Source of the DNA: a virus
IMG/VR virus record: IMGVR_UViG_3300025593_000028
Span: 1 to 64,000 of that record
Strand: one strand, 5' to 3'
DNA: 64,000 nt
The notes under the pieces were generated by a model, which worked only from the letters and a program-made list of their open reading frames with translations, did not search any database and was not told the DNA's origin. A program made the translations under genes and the position numbers. Within the stretch, counting starts at the first letter, position 1. Each line of letters starts with the position of its first letter. Shown one piece after another: positions 21,381 through 29,426 of the stretch.

Positions 21381-21584
21381 TCACGCAGACGACTGAGCAC
21401 CGGCGTGCTCGAGCTCGGCGAGCCTCTCCATCTCGTCCTGCTCCCTGGGCGACACTCGGTCCGCCGCTCCTTCTACCAGCACCGTGACGTTGGCCACGGC
21501 TTCGGCACGTGCCAGCGGGGCACCATCGCGCACCCGGATGGCGACCTCGATCGGCACCTGCACGGTGAGCGTGTCGATCTTCAT
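21381..21584 (-). CDS. Unknown 67-aa protein
   Basis: ATGA overlap with the upstream gene. Begins MKIDTLTVQVPIEVAIRVRD. Last gene of a four-gene leftward insert in the rightward arm; ends 1 bp from the tRNA-Met. Confidence 0.6.
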   Translation of the reverse strand: MKIDTLTVQVPIEVAIRVRDGAPLARAEAVANVTVLVEGAADRVSPREQDEMERLAELEHAGAQSSA

Positions 21585-21823
21585 CGCGACGGGCCGAGCA
21601 GCATCGAGAGTCGAGACTCGCGCAGGCGCTCGGCGCGCTCGCGTAGGAGCCGTGCTTCTAGCTCGTACGCAGACGCGAGGCCACCGGCCCTCCAGCGCCG
21701 TACCAGTGCGCGCCTGGGCAGCTCATCGCGTATCGCCGAGTGCCAGTTGGCTACGAGCGTGGCGTGCCTCGCGTCGGCCTCCACGCGCTTCTCCTCGGCG
21801 ATCATCTCTCGGAGCCCCTCCAT
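21581..21823 (-). CDS. Helical Arg/Glu-rich protein
   Basis: 80 aa (MEGLREMIAEEKRVEADARH...). ATG 21823 has no ribosome site but has TACCGT 8 nt upstream, so probably leaderless. Likely coiled coil. Confidence 0.6.
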   Translation of the reverse strand: MEGLREMIAEEKRVEADARHATLVANWHSAIRDELPRRALVRRWRAGGLASAYELEARLLRERAERLRESRLSMLLGPSR

Positions 21824-21827
21824 CTGA

Positions 21828-22202
21828 CTACACGGTATCAGGCGCGACGTCTGCGCGTCGGACGACGCGCGTCTTGCGCTTCTCAGCGTCGTACTCTACG
21901 AGGTACTCACCCGGCTCCAGCGGCGGCTCGACCTCGAGCTCTAGCCACCTGCGCAGGTCGGTGCCGACCACGCAGTCCTTCTCTGGGTCTCCGCGCTCGG
22001 AGCAGGCCTCCGGGTGCTCGACGGCCCAGCCCTCCTCGGCGATCGTCAGGAAGTGGTCCCCCTCGGGCGGCTCATAGAGGAGCTCGGCCGCCTCTTCGAG
22101 TACCCCCGGCTCGGGCCGGGAGCCGCCGCGCACCTCGGCGAGCGCCGCGAGCACAAGCTCGCGTGCTAGCTCGGCCCTCTTATAGATCGTCTCGTCAGCC
22201 AC
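21828..22202 (-). CDS. Unknown acidic 124-aa protein
   Basis: GTG 22202, 8-bp overlap with the upstream stop. Helical first half, Cys pair (EACSERGDPEKDC) mid-protein. No family recognised. Confidence 0.6.
   Translation of the reverse strand: MADETIYKRAELARELVLAALAEVRGGSRPEPGVLEEAAELLYEPPEGDHFLTIAEEGWAVEHPEACSERGDPEKDCVVGTDLRRWLELEVEPPLEPGEYLVEYDAEKRKTRVVRRADVAPDTV
21832..21837 (-). promoter_or_regulatory. Leftward leaderless-type box (TGATACCGT)
   Basis: TACCGT 8 nt before the ATG at 21823, with TGA extension; overlaps the end of the upstream gene. Confidence 0.45.
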
Positions 22203-22485
22203 GCCGGTACGGGTTCTCGAGGTCCCAGGGCTCGGAGCCGGGGTCCGGCACCACGTTACGGTGCGAGTCGGGCAGGACGCACAACGTGCTCAGCCGGTCG
22301 GTGCCGGCCTCGCGCAGCGTCAGCACGACCGAAGCGACTCCGGCCTCGTCCACCTCTTCTACCCGGGCCAAGATCGGGGCTTCGTCGAGCCAGTCGCCCG
22401 GCCTGAGGTACCTCGCCTCGACCGTCTGCGAGCCCCTGACGAATATGCGCTGGAGCGGCGGCGCGTAGGGTACGGCCTCTTGCAT
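22195..22485 (-). CDS. Unknown beta-rich protein, leaderless
   Basis: 96 aa from ATG 22485 (MQEAVPYAPPLQRIFVRGSQ). The frame is open further up but TAGGAT at 22493-22498 lies 7 nt before this ATG, so this is the likely start. Core VEARYLRPGDWLDEAPILAR resembles small beta-barrels. Divergent from the mini-ORF at 22525. Confidence 0.6.
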   Translation of the reverse strand: MQEAVPYAPPLQRIFVRGSQTVEARYLRPGDWLDEAPILARVEEVDEAGVASVVLTLREAGTDRLSTLCVLPDSHRNVVPDPGSEPWDLENPYRRG

Positions 22486-22492
22486 GTATCCG

Positions 22493-22498
22493 ATCCTA
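22493..22498 (-). promoter_or_regulatory. Leftward leaderless promoter
   Basis: TAGGAT, 7 nt from ATG 22485. The rightward box at 22511 is back to back with it. Confidence 0.55.
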
Positions 22499-22510
22499 CC
22501 CGGCGCCTGG

Positions 22511-22516
22511 TAAGAT
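22511..22516 (+). promoter_or_regulatory. Rightward leaderless-type box
   Basis: TAAGATCT, 8 nt from GTG 22525. Confidence 0.5.
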
Positions 22517-22524
22517 CTCGGGCC

Positions 22525-22581
22525 GTGCAGATAGCGACCGAGGAGGTGAGCGCCCACGGCCTGAGCAGCGCCCGCGCCTGA
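22525..22581 (+). CDS. 18-aa leaderless mini-ORF
   Basis: MQIATEEVSAHGLSSARA, starting 8 nt after TAAGAT and ending 69 bp before the secreted-protein gene. May be a leader peptide, or the start may be incidental to a promoter for the next gene. Confidence 0.35.
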   Translation: MQIATEEVSAHGLSSARA

Positions 22582-22650
22582 GCGAAGTCACGTAGCGAGT
22601 GGGCAGAGCAGGACGATGACGCAAGCAACCAAGAGGAGTTGATCTATCAC

Positions 22651-23244
22651 ATGCGCTTCCGAGCGCTAGCAGCATCCGCGGCCATCATAGCCGCGGCCTT
22701 GTTCGCGCTGTTCGCACCGCAGTCAGCGGCGTCGGGCAGCGTAAAGTGCGGCACCCAGACTGCCGCGAAGTTCTCGAAGTGGTCCGGCCGGGTCTGGGAC
22801 CCCGACCGCTGGAGGCGCGGAGCACCGCCACAAGAGACGGTGCGCGCGCAGCGCCGCAAGCTGTCGTGCGCGAGGGGCCCCGGCCACCTACGTGCGATGC
22901 GCGGCCGCTGGAGGCGGGACAAGTCTGCCTTCTACGGCAAGCGCAAGCACTGCCGCTCCGGCCCGGTGTTCTCGGGCGGGGTGTCCGTGTTCGGCGGCCA
23001 GACCACGGCAGACGGCGGGTCGGCCTCCCGGGCCGGGATCGCGCTCAGGTCGAGCGCGACGATGGACCGCATGTTCCTGGTCAAGACGGGCGGCCACTCG
23101 GCCTACCTGAGGCAGATCGACTGGGGCCCAGCAGAAAGCACTGGGCGCGCCATCGACATCACGTTCGCGGGGGCCGCCAAGCTCGGCGGCGTGACCACGG
23201 ACGACCCCGGCACCGCGCGGCTCGTCCCCTCGAGCTGCATGTAG
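22651..23244 (+). CDS. Secreted protein with possible double-psi barrel domain
   Basis: 197 aa. Signal peptide MRFRALAASAAIIAAALFAL...SAASG (about 28 residues). Mature part has four Cys and a C-terminal domain with SGGVSVFGGQTTADGG, then GRAIDITFAGAAKLGG, which resembles the GRxIDLS...AA..LG end of RlpA-like/expansin barrels. If so it would act on peptidoglycan outside the membrane. Start ATG 22651 with AAGAGGAG about 12 nt upstream. Confidence 0.55.
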   Translation: MRFRALAASAAIIAAALFALFAPQSAASGSVKCGTQTAAKFSKWSGRVWDPDRWRRGAPPQETVRAQRRKLSCARGPGHLRAMRGRWRRDKSAFYGKRKHCRSGPVFSGGVSVFGGQTTADGGSASRAGIALRSSATMDRMFLVKTGGHSAYLRQIDWGPAESTGRAIDITFAGAAKLGGVTTDDPGTARLVPSSCM

Positions 23245-23291
23245 TATCTAAGACGCAAAGAGAGCACGCAGGCCCGGCTCTTCGTGACGCC

Positions 23292-23327
23292 TGCTACACC
23301 GCCGGGAAGCCCGGATACCGGCGGTCC
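23292..23327 (+). terminator. Hairpin before tRNA-Gln
   Basis: CCGCCGG...CCGGCGG, 7-bp stem, between the secreted-protein gene and tRNA-Gln. No T-run. Confidence 0.4.
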
Positions 23328-23341
23328 TAGCTTTCGCTCGT

Positions 23342-23413
23342 TGCGGGGTGGTGTAGCTGGCAGCACGTCTGGCTCTGGACCAGGAGGCGTGGGTTCGAAC
23401 CCTGCCCCCGCAG
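23342..23413 (+). tRNA. tRNA-Gln (CTG)
   Basis: Acceptor TGCGGGG/CCCCGCA, anticodon stem TCTGG/CCAGG with loop CTCTGGA, T-arm GTGGG-TTCGAAC-CCTGC, discriminator G as in Gln tRNAs. CCA not encoded. Confidence 0.88.
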
Positions 23414-23433
23414 CTCTTTGATACGATGCAGGC

Positions 23434-23506
23434 GGGGCCGCCAGGTACGGCCGGCGAGGCCTAACCAGCCGAGTCGGTGACGCGGGTTCGATTCCCGCCG
23501 GCTCCA
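23434..23506 (+). ncRNA. tRNA-like RNA, anticodon arm abnormal
   Basis: 73 bases. Acceptor GGGGCCG/CGGCTCC (one G-T) and T-arm GCGGG-TTCGATT-CCCGC are intact and 3' end has A. No 5-bp anticodon stem with a 7-base loop can be drawn from 23461-23480. TACGAT at 23421-23426 puts the start exactly at base 1. Degenerate tRNA or a structured tRNA mimic. Confidence 0.55.
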
Positions 23507-23527
23507 TCTTCTAGCAGCGCCGAGCAG

Positions 23528-23533
23528 TAGGGT
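23528..23533 (+). promoter_or_regulatory. Leaderless promoter
   Basis: TAGGGT, 7 nt from GTG 23541. Confidence 0.45.
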
Positions 23534-23540
23534 CAGGACC

Positions 23541-23741
23541 GTGATCGCTATAGTCATATGGATCGCGGCCTGGTTCATCGGGGGCGCGCACTCGTTCGAC
23601 GTCGGAGACAGCTGGTTCTGGTTCCTCGTCGCGGCGTCCGTGCTCTCTGTGTCGCAAGCACTCGCGACGTCGAAGATCGGCCAGACCACGGTGCTCGTGA
23701 ACAACCCACCACAGAACACGGGCGTAGGCGCAGAAGAGTAA
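23541..23741 (+). CDS. Small membrane protein
   Basis: 66 aa from GTG: IVIWIAAWFIGGAHSF then WFWFLVAASVLSVSQAL as two membrane segments, polar tail. No ribosome site; leaderless type. Unknown role. Confidence 0.6.
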   Translation: MIAIVIWIAAWFIGGAHSFDVGDSWFWFLVAASVLSVSQALATSKIGQTTVLVNNPPQNTGVGAEE

Positions 23742-23744
23742 GAT
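23739..23744 (+). promoter_or_regulatory. Leaderless-type box for mini-ORF
   Basis: TAAGATC overlapping the previous stop, 9 nt from ATG 23754. Confidence 0.45.
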
Positions 23745-23753
23745 CGCCTAGGT

Positions 23754-23789
23754 ATGGGCGATCAGATCATCTACGCGGCGCGTGAGTGA
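23754..23789 (+). CDS. 11-aa mini-ORF coupled to a membrane protein
   Basis: MGDQIIYAARE; its TGA overlaps the next gene's GTG (GTGA). Starts right after a TANNAT box, so ribosomes loaded on the leaderless start could re-initiate on the membrane gene, which has no ribosome site. Confidence 0.45.
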   Translation: MGDQIIYAARE

Positions 23790-23962
23790 AGCGGTGGCTG
23801 CTCATACGCGACGTGGTCCTGTTCTTCGCCGGCCTCGGCGGCGTGGCGCACGAGACGCTGCTGACGGGCGCTGGGATCGAACGCCCGACGCTCTTGCTGC
23901 TCTTCGCGGCGATGATGGGGCTGCCGATGTTCCTGCGGGCGGACGAGAGCCGCAAGAAGTGA
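23786..23962 (+). CDS. Small membrane protein
   Basis: 58 aa from GTG 23786: LIRDVVLFFAGLGGVAHETL and PTLLLLFAAMMGLPMFL as membrane helices. Codon pattern supports this frame over the overlapping Arg-rich frame. Unknown function. Confidence 0.6.
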   Translation: MKRWLLIRDVVLFFAGLGGVAHETLLTGAGIERPTLLLLFAAMMGLPMFLRADESRKK

Positions 23963-24042
23963 TAAGCGACTGGCGCTACAGCATCGCCTACTGCTCAGCG
24001 GTAGCCGCTCTGGTGCTCGGGGTCGGGCTGTGGCCGCACTGA
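23959..24042 (+). CDS. 27-aa membrane peptide
   Basis: MISDWRYSIAYCSAVAALVL...; single helix; GTG overlaps the previous stop (GTGA). Confidence 0.5.
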   Translation: MISDWRYSIAYCSAVAALVLGVGLWPH

Positions 24043-24674
24043 AGACCGTGGGCAGGTTCCTCGGGGGCTACCGGGCCTCGGCCGCGTTCATCGGATACGT
24101 GGCGCTCTGCGCGGTCGTCATCGCCGTCGGGCTCCGCGGCGAGGACACGCGCGGGATCGCGAGCCGCGACTGCACGTCGAACCCGCGCAGCCAGACGTGC
24201 ATAGAAGCCAAGGACGAATCTGACCGAGCGCGGTCCGTCAAGAGCACCTGCATCCAGTTCAAGAAGGTGGGCTACCCCTGCCCCAGGCCGCGCAGCCGCG
24301 TGGCCCGCGCCGAGAACCGCCAGCAACAGCACAGCGGATCGAGCACGCCGCAGTCCCAGCCGCAGCCCCCGCCGAGCACCGAGCCGCAGCCTCAGGCCCC
24401 GGACACCGGGGCCGTGGGCAAGCACGGAAACGCGCCCAAGCACCCCGGAAGCAGCAAGAACCCCGTCCCGGAAAGCACCGCGACTGAGCCGAGCCCCAGC
24501 GCACCCCCGTCCGTCTCAGAAGCCCCGCCCGTAGAAGTGCCGCAGCACGCACCCCCCGCCGAAGTAGAACCAGGAGGGCAGGCGGCACCGCCGGTAGAAC
24601 TGCCATCACTCCCGGTGCTCGAAGCGGGAGTGTGCGTAGAAGCACTCGGTCGCGTGAAAGTAGGATGTGACTGA
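24030..24674 (+). CDS. Membrane-anchored Pro-rich protein
   Basis: 214 aa from GTG 24030. Residues about 19-36 are a membrane helix (AFIGYVALCAVVIAVGL); the rest is Cys-containing then a long Pro/Gln/Ser linker, probably outside the membrane, ending in a short Cys motif (GVCVEALGRVKVGCD). Could span the cell envelope; no lysis gene adjoins it. Confidence 0.55.
   Translation: MAALKTVGRFLGGYRASAAFIGYVALCAVVIAVGLRGEDTRGIASRDCTSNPRSQTCIEAKDESDRARSVKSTCIQFKKVGYPCPRPRSRVARAENRQQQHSGSSTPQSQPQPPPSTEPQPQAPDTGAVGKHGNAPKHPGSSKNPVPESTATEPSPSAPPSVSEAPPVEVPQHAPPAEVEPGGQAAPPVELPSLPVLEAGVCVEALGRVKVGCD
24661..24666 (+). promoter_or_regulatory. Leaderless-type box inside upstream gene
   Basis: TAGGAT, 7 nt before ATG 24674, within the last codons of the preceding gene. 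Confidence 0.4.
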
Positions 24675-25465
24675 TGACGATAGCACTGCCCATCCGAGAG
24701 CGCGTCTCGAAGATGCTCGTGGAGCGGCACGATGCATGCGGAGGAGAGGGGTGCGACGGCTGCGTCGAGGGCCTGGTCCCGCACGAGCACGTAGCGAAGC
24801 GCAGCTTCTCTCGAGACAAGCGGATCCAGCTCGCTAAAGAAGGCAAGGCCGTGCCGGTCCGGCAGGGGGGCAAGATCGTGAACGGTCGCTACCCGATAGA
24901 GACCGCCGGAGACCTCGAGAACGCCGTCCACGCGTTCGGCCGTAGCGGCGGAGACCCGTCCGTGAAAGCGCTGATCGTCAGGAGGGCGCACGCGCTCAAG
25001 CGGCCCGACCTGATCCCGGGCGGCTGGAAGAAGTCGAGCTCCGTCAAGAAGGTCGAGACTTTCTCGAAGCCGGGCACCGCAGACGTCACGCCGCAGGACC
25101 TGAAGCACCTACGCCCGCTGCTCGAGTACTACCGCAAGAAGGCCCACCCCTTCGGAGCCTGCAAGCGAGACCAGATGAAACACGGCCTGTCAGAGGACCA
25201 CGCGAACCGCAGGTGCGCCGTCATCAAGGACCTGATCGAAGGCAACACGCACTGGAGGCACGGCGGGGGCGGCGTGCACAAGGCGATCGACTGGCGCGGC
25301 AGGTCCAAGGTAGTCAAGTCGAGCGGAGACTGGACCCCAGAGGTCGTAGAAGCCCTTGATCGAGTAGCCGACTGCCTCGACTACGACCAGGTCGGCAAGC
25401 GGCGCAAGCGCGCGACCGGCGCGATGAGGCGCCTGGTCGGTGCCGGCGGCGCGCACGACTGCTAG
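24674..25465 (+). CDS. Phage protein with DUF6582-like motif
   Basis: 263 aa. CGGEGCDGC near residue 22 may bind metal. RYPIETAGDLENAVHAFGRS then HALKRPDLIPGGW matches the short domain seen in actinophage head-module proteins (DUF6582-like, from memory). C-terminal region basic with further Cys. Role unknown, perhaps virion-associated. Confidence 0.55.
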   Translation: MTIALPIRERVSKMLVERHDACGGEGCDGCVEGLVPHEHVAKRSFSRDKRIQLAKEGKAVPVRQGGKIVNGRYPIETAGDLENAVHAFGRSGGDPSVKALIVRRAHALKRPDLIPGGWKKSSSVKKVETFSKPGTADVTPQDLKHLRPLLEYYRKKAHPFGACKRDQMKHGLSEDHANRRCAVIKDLIEGNTHWRHGGGGVHKAIDWRGRSKVVKSSGDWTPEVVEALDRVADCLDYDQVGKRRKRATGAMRRLVGAGGAHDC

Positions 25466-25485
25466 CCTCTACCGAGCAGACCTGA

Positions 25486-25491
25486 TACAGT
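25486..25491 (+). promoter_or_regulatory. Leaderless promoter for the modification cassette
   Basis: TACAGT, 7 nt from GTG 25499; TGA precedes it. Confidence 0.45.
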
Positions 25492-25498
25492 CCGCTCC

Positions 25499-26527
25499 GT
25501 GGCGGAGGTAGAAAGGGACTACTGGGCGGGGTTCTCGGACTTTGTGCTGGGAGAGACGTGGGCCGGGGGGCCCAGCCCGAACCTGAAGCTCGTGGGCGCG
25601 CTCGCCGACGAGCTCGAGCCGCCCACCAGAGAACACAGGACGTGGCTCGCCTGCTGCTACGCCGCGATCTACAATACGTCCGGGACGGCGGCCCTCTATC
25701 GGCACTGGCCCGACCCGAGCGACGTGATCGCCGACCCCGATCCGGCCGGTTGGATCGAGGAGAACAGGCCCGGGATGCCGGTGCACTCGAACCGGCGCAG
25801 GACGCACGGCTCGCCGCGCAAGATGGCAGAGGGCCTCGAATCTCTCGCTCGGTTCTCGATGTGCGACTACTTCGAACCCGGGGACGACTACGACATGCTC
25901 TGGGACAACGTCCACGAGGTCTCGCACGTGGGCCGCTACTTCGGGATCAAGCTCGCCGGCACCCTGCGCGAGCTCGGCCTCACGGAGGCCGCGCAGTACG
26001 ACATCAGGGGCAACGGAGCGAAGAACGGGCGCCGCACGCTCGCGCTGCTCTACCCCGACGAGGCCGACTCGCTCGACATGAAGTCCGGCGGGAACTCGAG
26101 GCGCGCCGTGCTCCTAGCAGAGGACCGCGCCGCCGAGGTCAAGTCCTGGCTCGAAGACGAGCGCGGCCTCGCGGTAGACTGGTTCCAGCTCGAGGCGCTG
26201 CTTTGCGAGTTCAACCAGATGGTCAAGGGGAACCGCTACGCGGGCAAGACTTCGGACGCCGACTACGACGTGCTGCTCAAGGCCGAGTCCCACTTCGGGG
26301 CCGAGCCGTTCGCGCCGGTCCGCCGCGCGCGAGAGCGGCTGCTCCCGCTCGAGCTCGTCGAGACGAGCAAGCGCGAGAGGCTTCTCCCGGTCTACCGAGA
26401 CTGCGGGTACGTCTGGATCGACGGTTGGCACGACGACGGTGCCACCGACGACCCAGCGGACCCCGCGGTAAGGTCGGACAAGACCCTCAAGCAGGTGCCC
26501 ATCACTACGCCGTGGAGAGGAGACTGA
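25499..26527 (+). CDS. Putative amino acid:DNA transferase-like (ADDT/aGPT-PPlase) protein
   Basis: 342 aa. Residues 135-165 (WDNVHEVSHVGRYFGIKLAG) look like helix-hairpin-helix DNA-glycosylase-type helices. Residues 231-251 read LEALLCEFNQMVKGNRYAGK, the pattern I associate with the ADDT/alpha-glutamyl-putrescinyl-thymine pyrophosphorylase families of hypermodifying phages. HSNRRRTHG precedes. These enzymes replace phosphate on 5-phosphomethyl-uracil in DNA. A kinase of the matching type lies three genes on. The assignment is by memory of family patterns and needs a profile search. Confidence 0.5.
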   Translation: MAEVERDYWAGFSDFVLGETWAGGPSPNLKLVGALADELEPPTREHRTWLACCYAAIYNTSGTAALYRHWPDPSDVIADPDPAGWIEENRPGMPVHSNRRRTHGSPRKMAEGLESLARFSMCDYFEPGDDYDMLWDNVHEVSHVGRYFGIKLAGTLRELGLTEAAQYDIRGNGAKNGRRTLALLYPDEADSLDMKSGGNSRRAVLLAEDRAAEVKSWLEDERGLAVDWFQLEALLCEFNQMVKGNRYAGKTSDADYDVLLKAESHFGAEPFAPVRRARERLLPLELVETSKRERLLPVYRDCGYVWIDGWHDDGATDDPADPAVRSDKTLKQVPITTPWRGD

Positions 26528-27015
26528 TGGCGAGGCCCAAGGAGATCGTCGACGGGGTGCTGTGGATGAGCAGCAGCCCGGGCAAGTGGGAGCCGCGCGA
26601 GAAGCGCGACGCGTGGCTGCGCGACAACGGCATCGAGCACGTCGTGGCGCTGTGCAACAGAGACCCGGAGACGCAGGGAGTAGTGCCCGACACCGTGCAT
26701 GCTCCCGTCGTGGACTCGCACAAGACCGTCGCCGGCGCGATCCCTAGGTCGATCGCGCCGACCGTGGCCCAGTGGGTCCGGGACGGGGAGCCCACGCTAG
26801 TGAGCTGCCTAGCCGGCAGGTCCCGCTCAGGGATCACCTGCGGGCTAGTGCTCCGCGAGCTGTACGACCTGTCCGGCGAGGAGGCGCTCGAGCTCCTCCG
26901 CGATCGGCGCCCGCGCGCGATCAAACGCGAGGGCCCGGAAGCATGGTTCAGCGCGCTGCCGAGGCCGAGCGCCGATCCAGAGCCCGACGGATCTGAGACG
27001 ATCGGCACGGTGTGA
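26527..27015 (+). CDS. Dual-specificity-type phosphatase
   Basis: 162 aa, ATG in TGATG overlap. P-loop CLAGRSRSG (Cys-94, Arg-100) matches CX5R of the PTP/DSP superfamily, with Asp-63 in VVDSH as general acid candidate. Soluble. In this setting it could act on modified nucleotides or DNA phosphate, or on protein. Confidence 0.7.
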   Translation: MARPKEIVDGVLWMSSSPGKWEPREKRDAWLRDNGIEHVVALCNRDPETQGVVPDTVHAPVVDSHKTVAGAIPRSIAPTVAQWVRDGEPTLVSCLAGRSRSGITCGLVLRELYDLSGEEALELLRDRRPRAIKREGPEAWFSALPRPSADPEPDGSETIGTV

Positions 27016-27401
27016 GGACCGGGACCATCTACGGCCTCTGCGACCCCGACGGGACGCTCAGGTACGTGGGGAAGACGGTGCAGCGACCCAGGGAACGGCG
27101 CAGCGGCCTCGTCCGCGAGGCCGTTCAGCGTGGTCGTAGCTGCCCGGTGCACGGGTGGATCCGCGACCTCGTCGAAGCCGGGTCCGGACCCGCGCTCTGG
27201 CTCCTAGAAGAGGGCGTCCCGGTAGGCGACTTGGACGACCGCGAGAAGGCGTGGATCGACGCACTACGCAGCGACGGGATCGAGCTGCTTAACGTGTTCG
27301 CGGGCGGCAACGGCGGCAAGCCGATGCCCAAGCGCAAGAGAGACAGACTGTCGGCGGTCGCCATCGGGCGGCCCCGGCTCGAGAACGGGAGGTTCGCGTG
27401 A
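27012..27401 (+). CDS. GIY-YIG nuclease
   Basis: 129 aa from GTG (GTGA). TIYGLCDPDGTLRYVGKT contains the GIY-YIG pair (IYG...RYVGKT), followed by Arg in QRPRERRSG and Glu in DREKAWIDAL. C-terminus ends in basic NUMOD-like GGNGGKPMPKRKRDRL. Homing-type or host-DNA nuclease embedded in the modification cassette. Confidence 0.75.
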   Translation: MRTGTIYGLCDPDGTLRYVGKTVQRPRERRSGLVREAVQRGRSCPVHGWIRDLVEAGSGPALWLLEEGVPVGDLDDREKAWIDALRSDGIELLNVFAGGNGGKPMPKRKRDRLSAVAIGRPRLENGRFA

Positions 27402-28012
27402 TCCTCAACCTCAGGGGGCCCAGCGGCTCCGGCAAGAGCTACCCCGGGTTCAGGCTCCTAGACAACTACGGCCCGCCGGTGGAGGAGATCCGGAGCACCG
27501 ACTACTTCGGGAGGAAGCGCCCCAAGCTGATCGCGCAGATCCTGCCGGGCGGGCTCTGCCTAGCCGGCAGGTACACGATGAAGAAGAGCACGGTCGGCGA
27601 CGGCGTCGGGTACTCCGGAGGAGTGGACGGATTCTTCCCGGTAGCAGAACTGCAGGACATGCTGACGATGCTCAGCGACCGCTTCCCACACATGCTCGTC
27701 GAGAGCCTGATGATCAGCGGCACGTACCAGCGCTGGGCCGACTGGGCCGACGAACGGGACGCCGCGGGACAGCCCGTCACCTTCGCGACCCTCGACACGC
27801 CGCTCGAGACCTGCCTGCGCAGGGTGCGTGAGCGAAACGGCGGCCGCGAGGTCAAGGACGACACGATCGCTAAGCACCGCAAGCAGGTGCACAGGTGCGC
27901 GAGCCGCCTCCGCGAGGAGGGCGGGCACAGATCGTTGATCCTAGACCACACGCGCTCCTACGACCAGGTCGAGCACCTGCTGCTCGAGGGCGGCTGGGAC
28001 CCGACACAGTAG
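27398..28012 (+). CDS. P-loop kinase, 5-hmdU DNA kinase-like
   Basis: 204 aa from GTG (GTGA). LRGPSGSGKS (Walker A at residues 7-14), then VESLMISGTYQRWADWADE, and a C-terminal lid with RVRERNGGREVKDD. The N-terminal LRGxSGSGKS and the ESLxxSG...RW pattern recall phage 5-hydroxymethyl-uracil DNA kinases. It would phosphorylate the base in DNA before displacement by the ADDT-like enzyme. Alternative: a generic nucleotide kinase. Confidence 0.55.
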   Translation: MILNLRGPSGSGKSYPGFRLLDNYGPPVEEIRSTDYFGRKRPKLIAQILPGGLCLAGRYTMKKSTVGDGVGYSGGVDGFFPVAELQDMLTMLSDRFPHMLVESLMISGTYQRWADWADERDAAGQPVTFATLDTPLETCLRRVRERNGGREVKDDTIAKHRKQVHRCASRLREEGGHRSLILDHTRSYDQVEHLLLEGGWDPTQ

Positions 28013-28026
28013 CCTGACCCACGCCG

Positions 28027-28032
28027 TAGGAT
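28027..28032 (+). promoter_or_regulatory. Leaderless promoter
   Basis: TAGGATCT, 6 nt from GTG 28039. Confidence 0.6.
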
Positions 28033-28038
28033 CTCGGC

Positions 28039-28530
28039 GTGGGCACCTACCGATTCAAGAAGGGCTCCTCGAACAGGGAAGCCGTAGACCTGCTGCTCGA
28101 GCTGGCCGACGGCGCGCCTGGGGACGCCACCTACGTCGTCTCCAAGTCGCTGGACGAGAAGCGATACACGTTCGGCCCGCTGTATTCTCCCGGGGTCGAC
28201 GACGCCCACGGCGAGTACGCCGAAGCAGACGACCTGCAGCAGGCACTGTGGGACTACTTCTCGGGCGAAGACAAGCGGCTGCGCAAGCAGCACGGAGAAG
28301 ACGTGATCGGCGACGTCGTAGAACTCGTCCAGTGGCCCTATGAGCTAGACGCCGAGCTCAAAGTAGGAAGCGACGTGCGCAAGTTCAAGCTCCCGGCCGG
28401 CACGGTCTACGCAGGCGTGGTCTGGTCCGAGGACGCGTGGCCAGACGTCAAGAAGGGCAAGATCTCTGGGCTGTCGATGGGCGGTCGAGCCGTCAGGATC
28501 GCAGAGCCTAATCCGGCCGCCTTCGGCTGA
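28039..28530 (+). CDS. Prohead protease-like (XkdF family)
   Basis: 163 aa. Central GVDDAHGEYAEADDLQQALW, then LPAGTVYAGVVWSEDAWPDV and GKISGLSMGGRA match the XkdF serine-protease family (His in DAHGE, Ser in GLSMGG). Matures the capsid by cleaving scaffold or capsid termini. Precedes scaffold and capsid genes, each with its own leaderless-type promoter. Confidence 0.75.
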   Translation: MGTYRFKKGSSNREAVDLLLELADGAPGDATYVVSKSLDEKRYTFGPLYSPGVDDAHGEYAEADDLQQALWDYFSGEDKRLRKQHGEDVIGDVVELVQWPYELDAELKVGSDVRKFKLPAGTVYAGVVWSEDAWPDVKKGKISGLSMGGRAVRIAEPNPAAFG

Positions 28531-28554
28531 GGACCGCCACCTTACCTACGGGCG

Positions 28555-28560
28555 TAGTAT
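28555..28560 (+). promoter_or_regulatory. Lea-derless-type box for scaffold gene
   Basis: TAGTATCT, 9 nt from ATG 28570. Confidence 0.5.
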
Positions 28561-28569
28561 CTCCACCGA

Positions 28570-29382
<813 letters not shown>

Positions 29383-29410
29383 CACAAGACTGCAACCACC
29401 GAACAGCGGA

Positions 29411-29416
29411 TAGGAT
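29411..29416 (+). promoter_or_regulatory. Leaderless-type box for capsid gene
   Basis: TAGGATCT, 10 nt from ATG 29427. Confidence 0.5.
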
Positions 29417-29426
29417 CTAAACAGAC

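Noticed and set aside
25558-26526. Long Arg-rich frame over the ADDT-like gene
   Set aside because: Shadow; only the part from ATG 26527 is a real gene (phosphatase).
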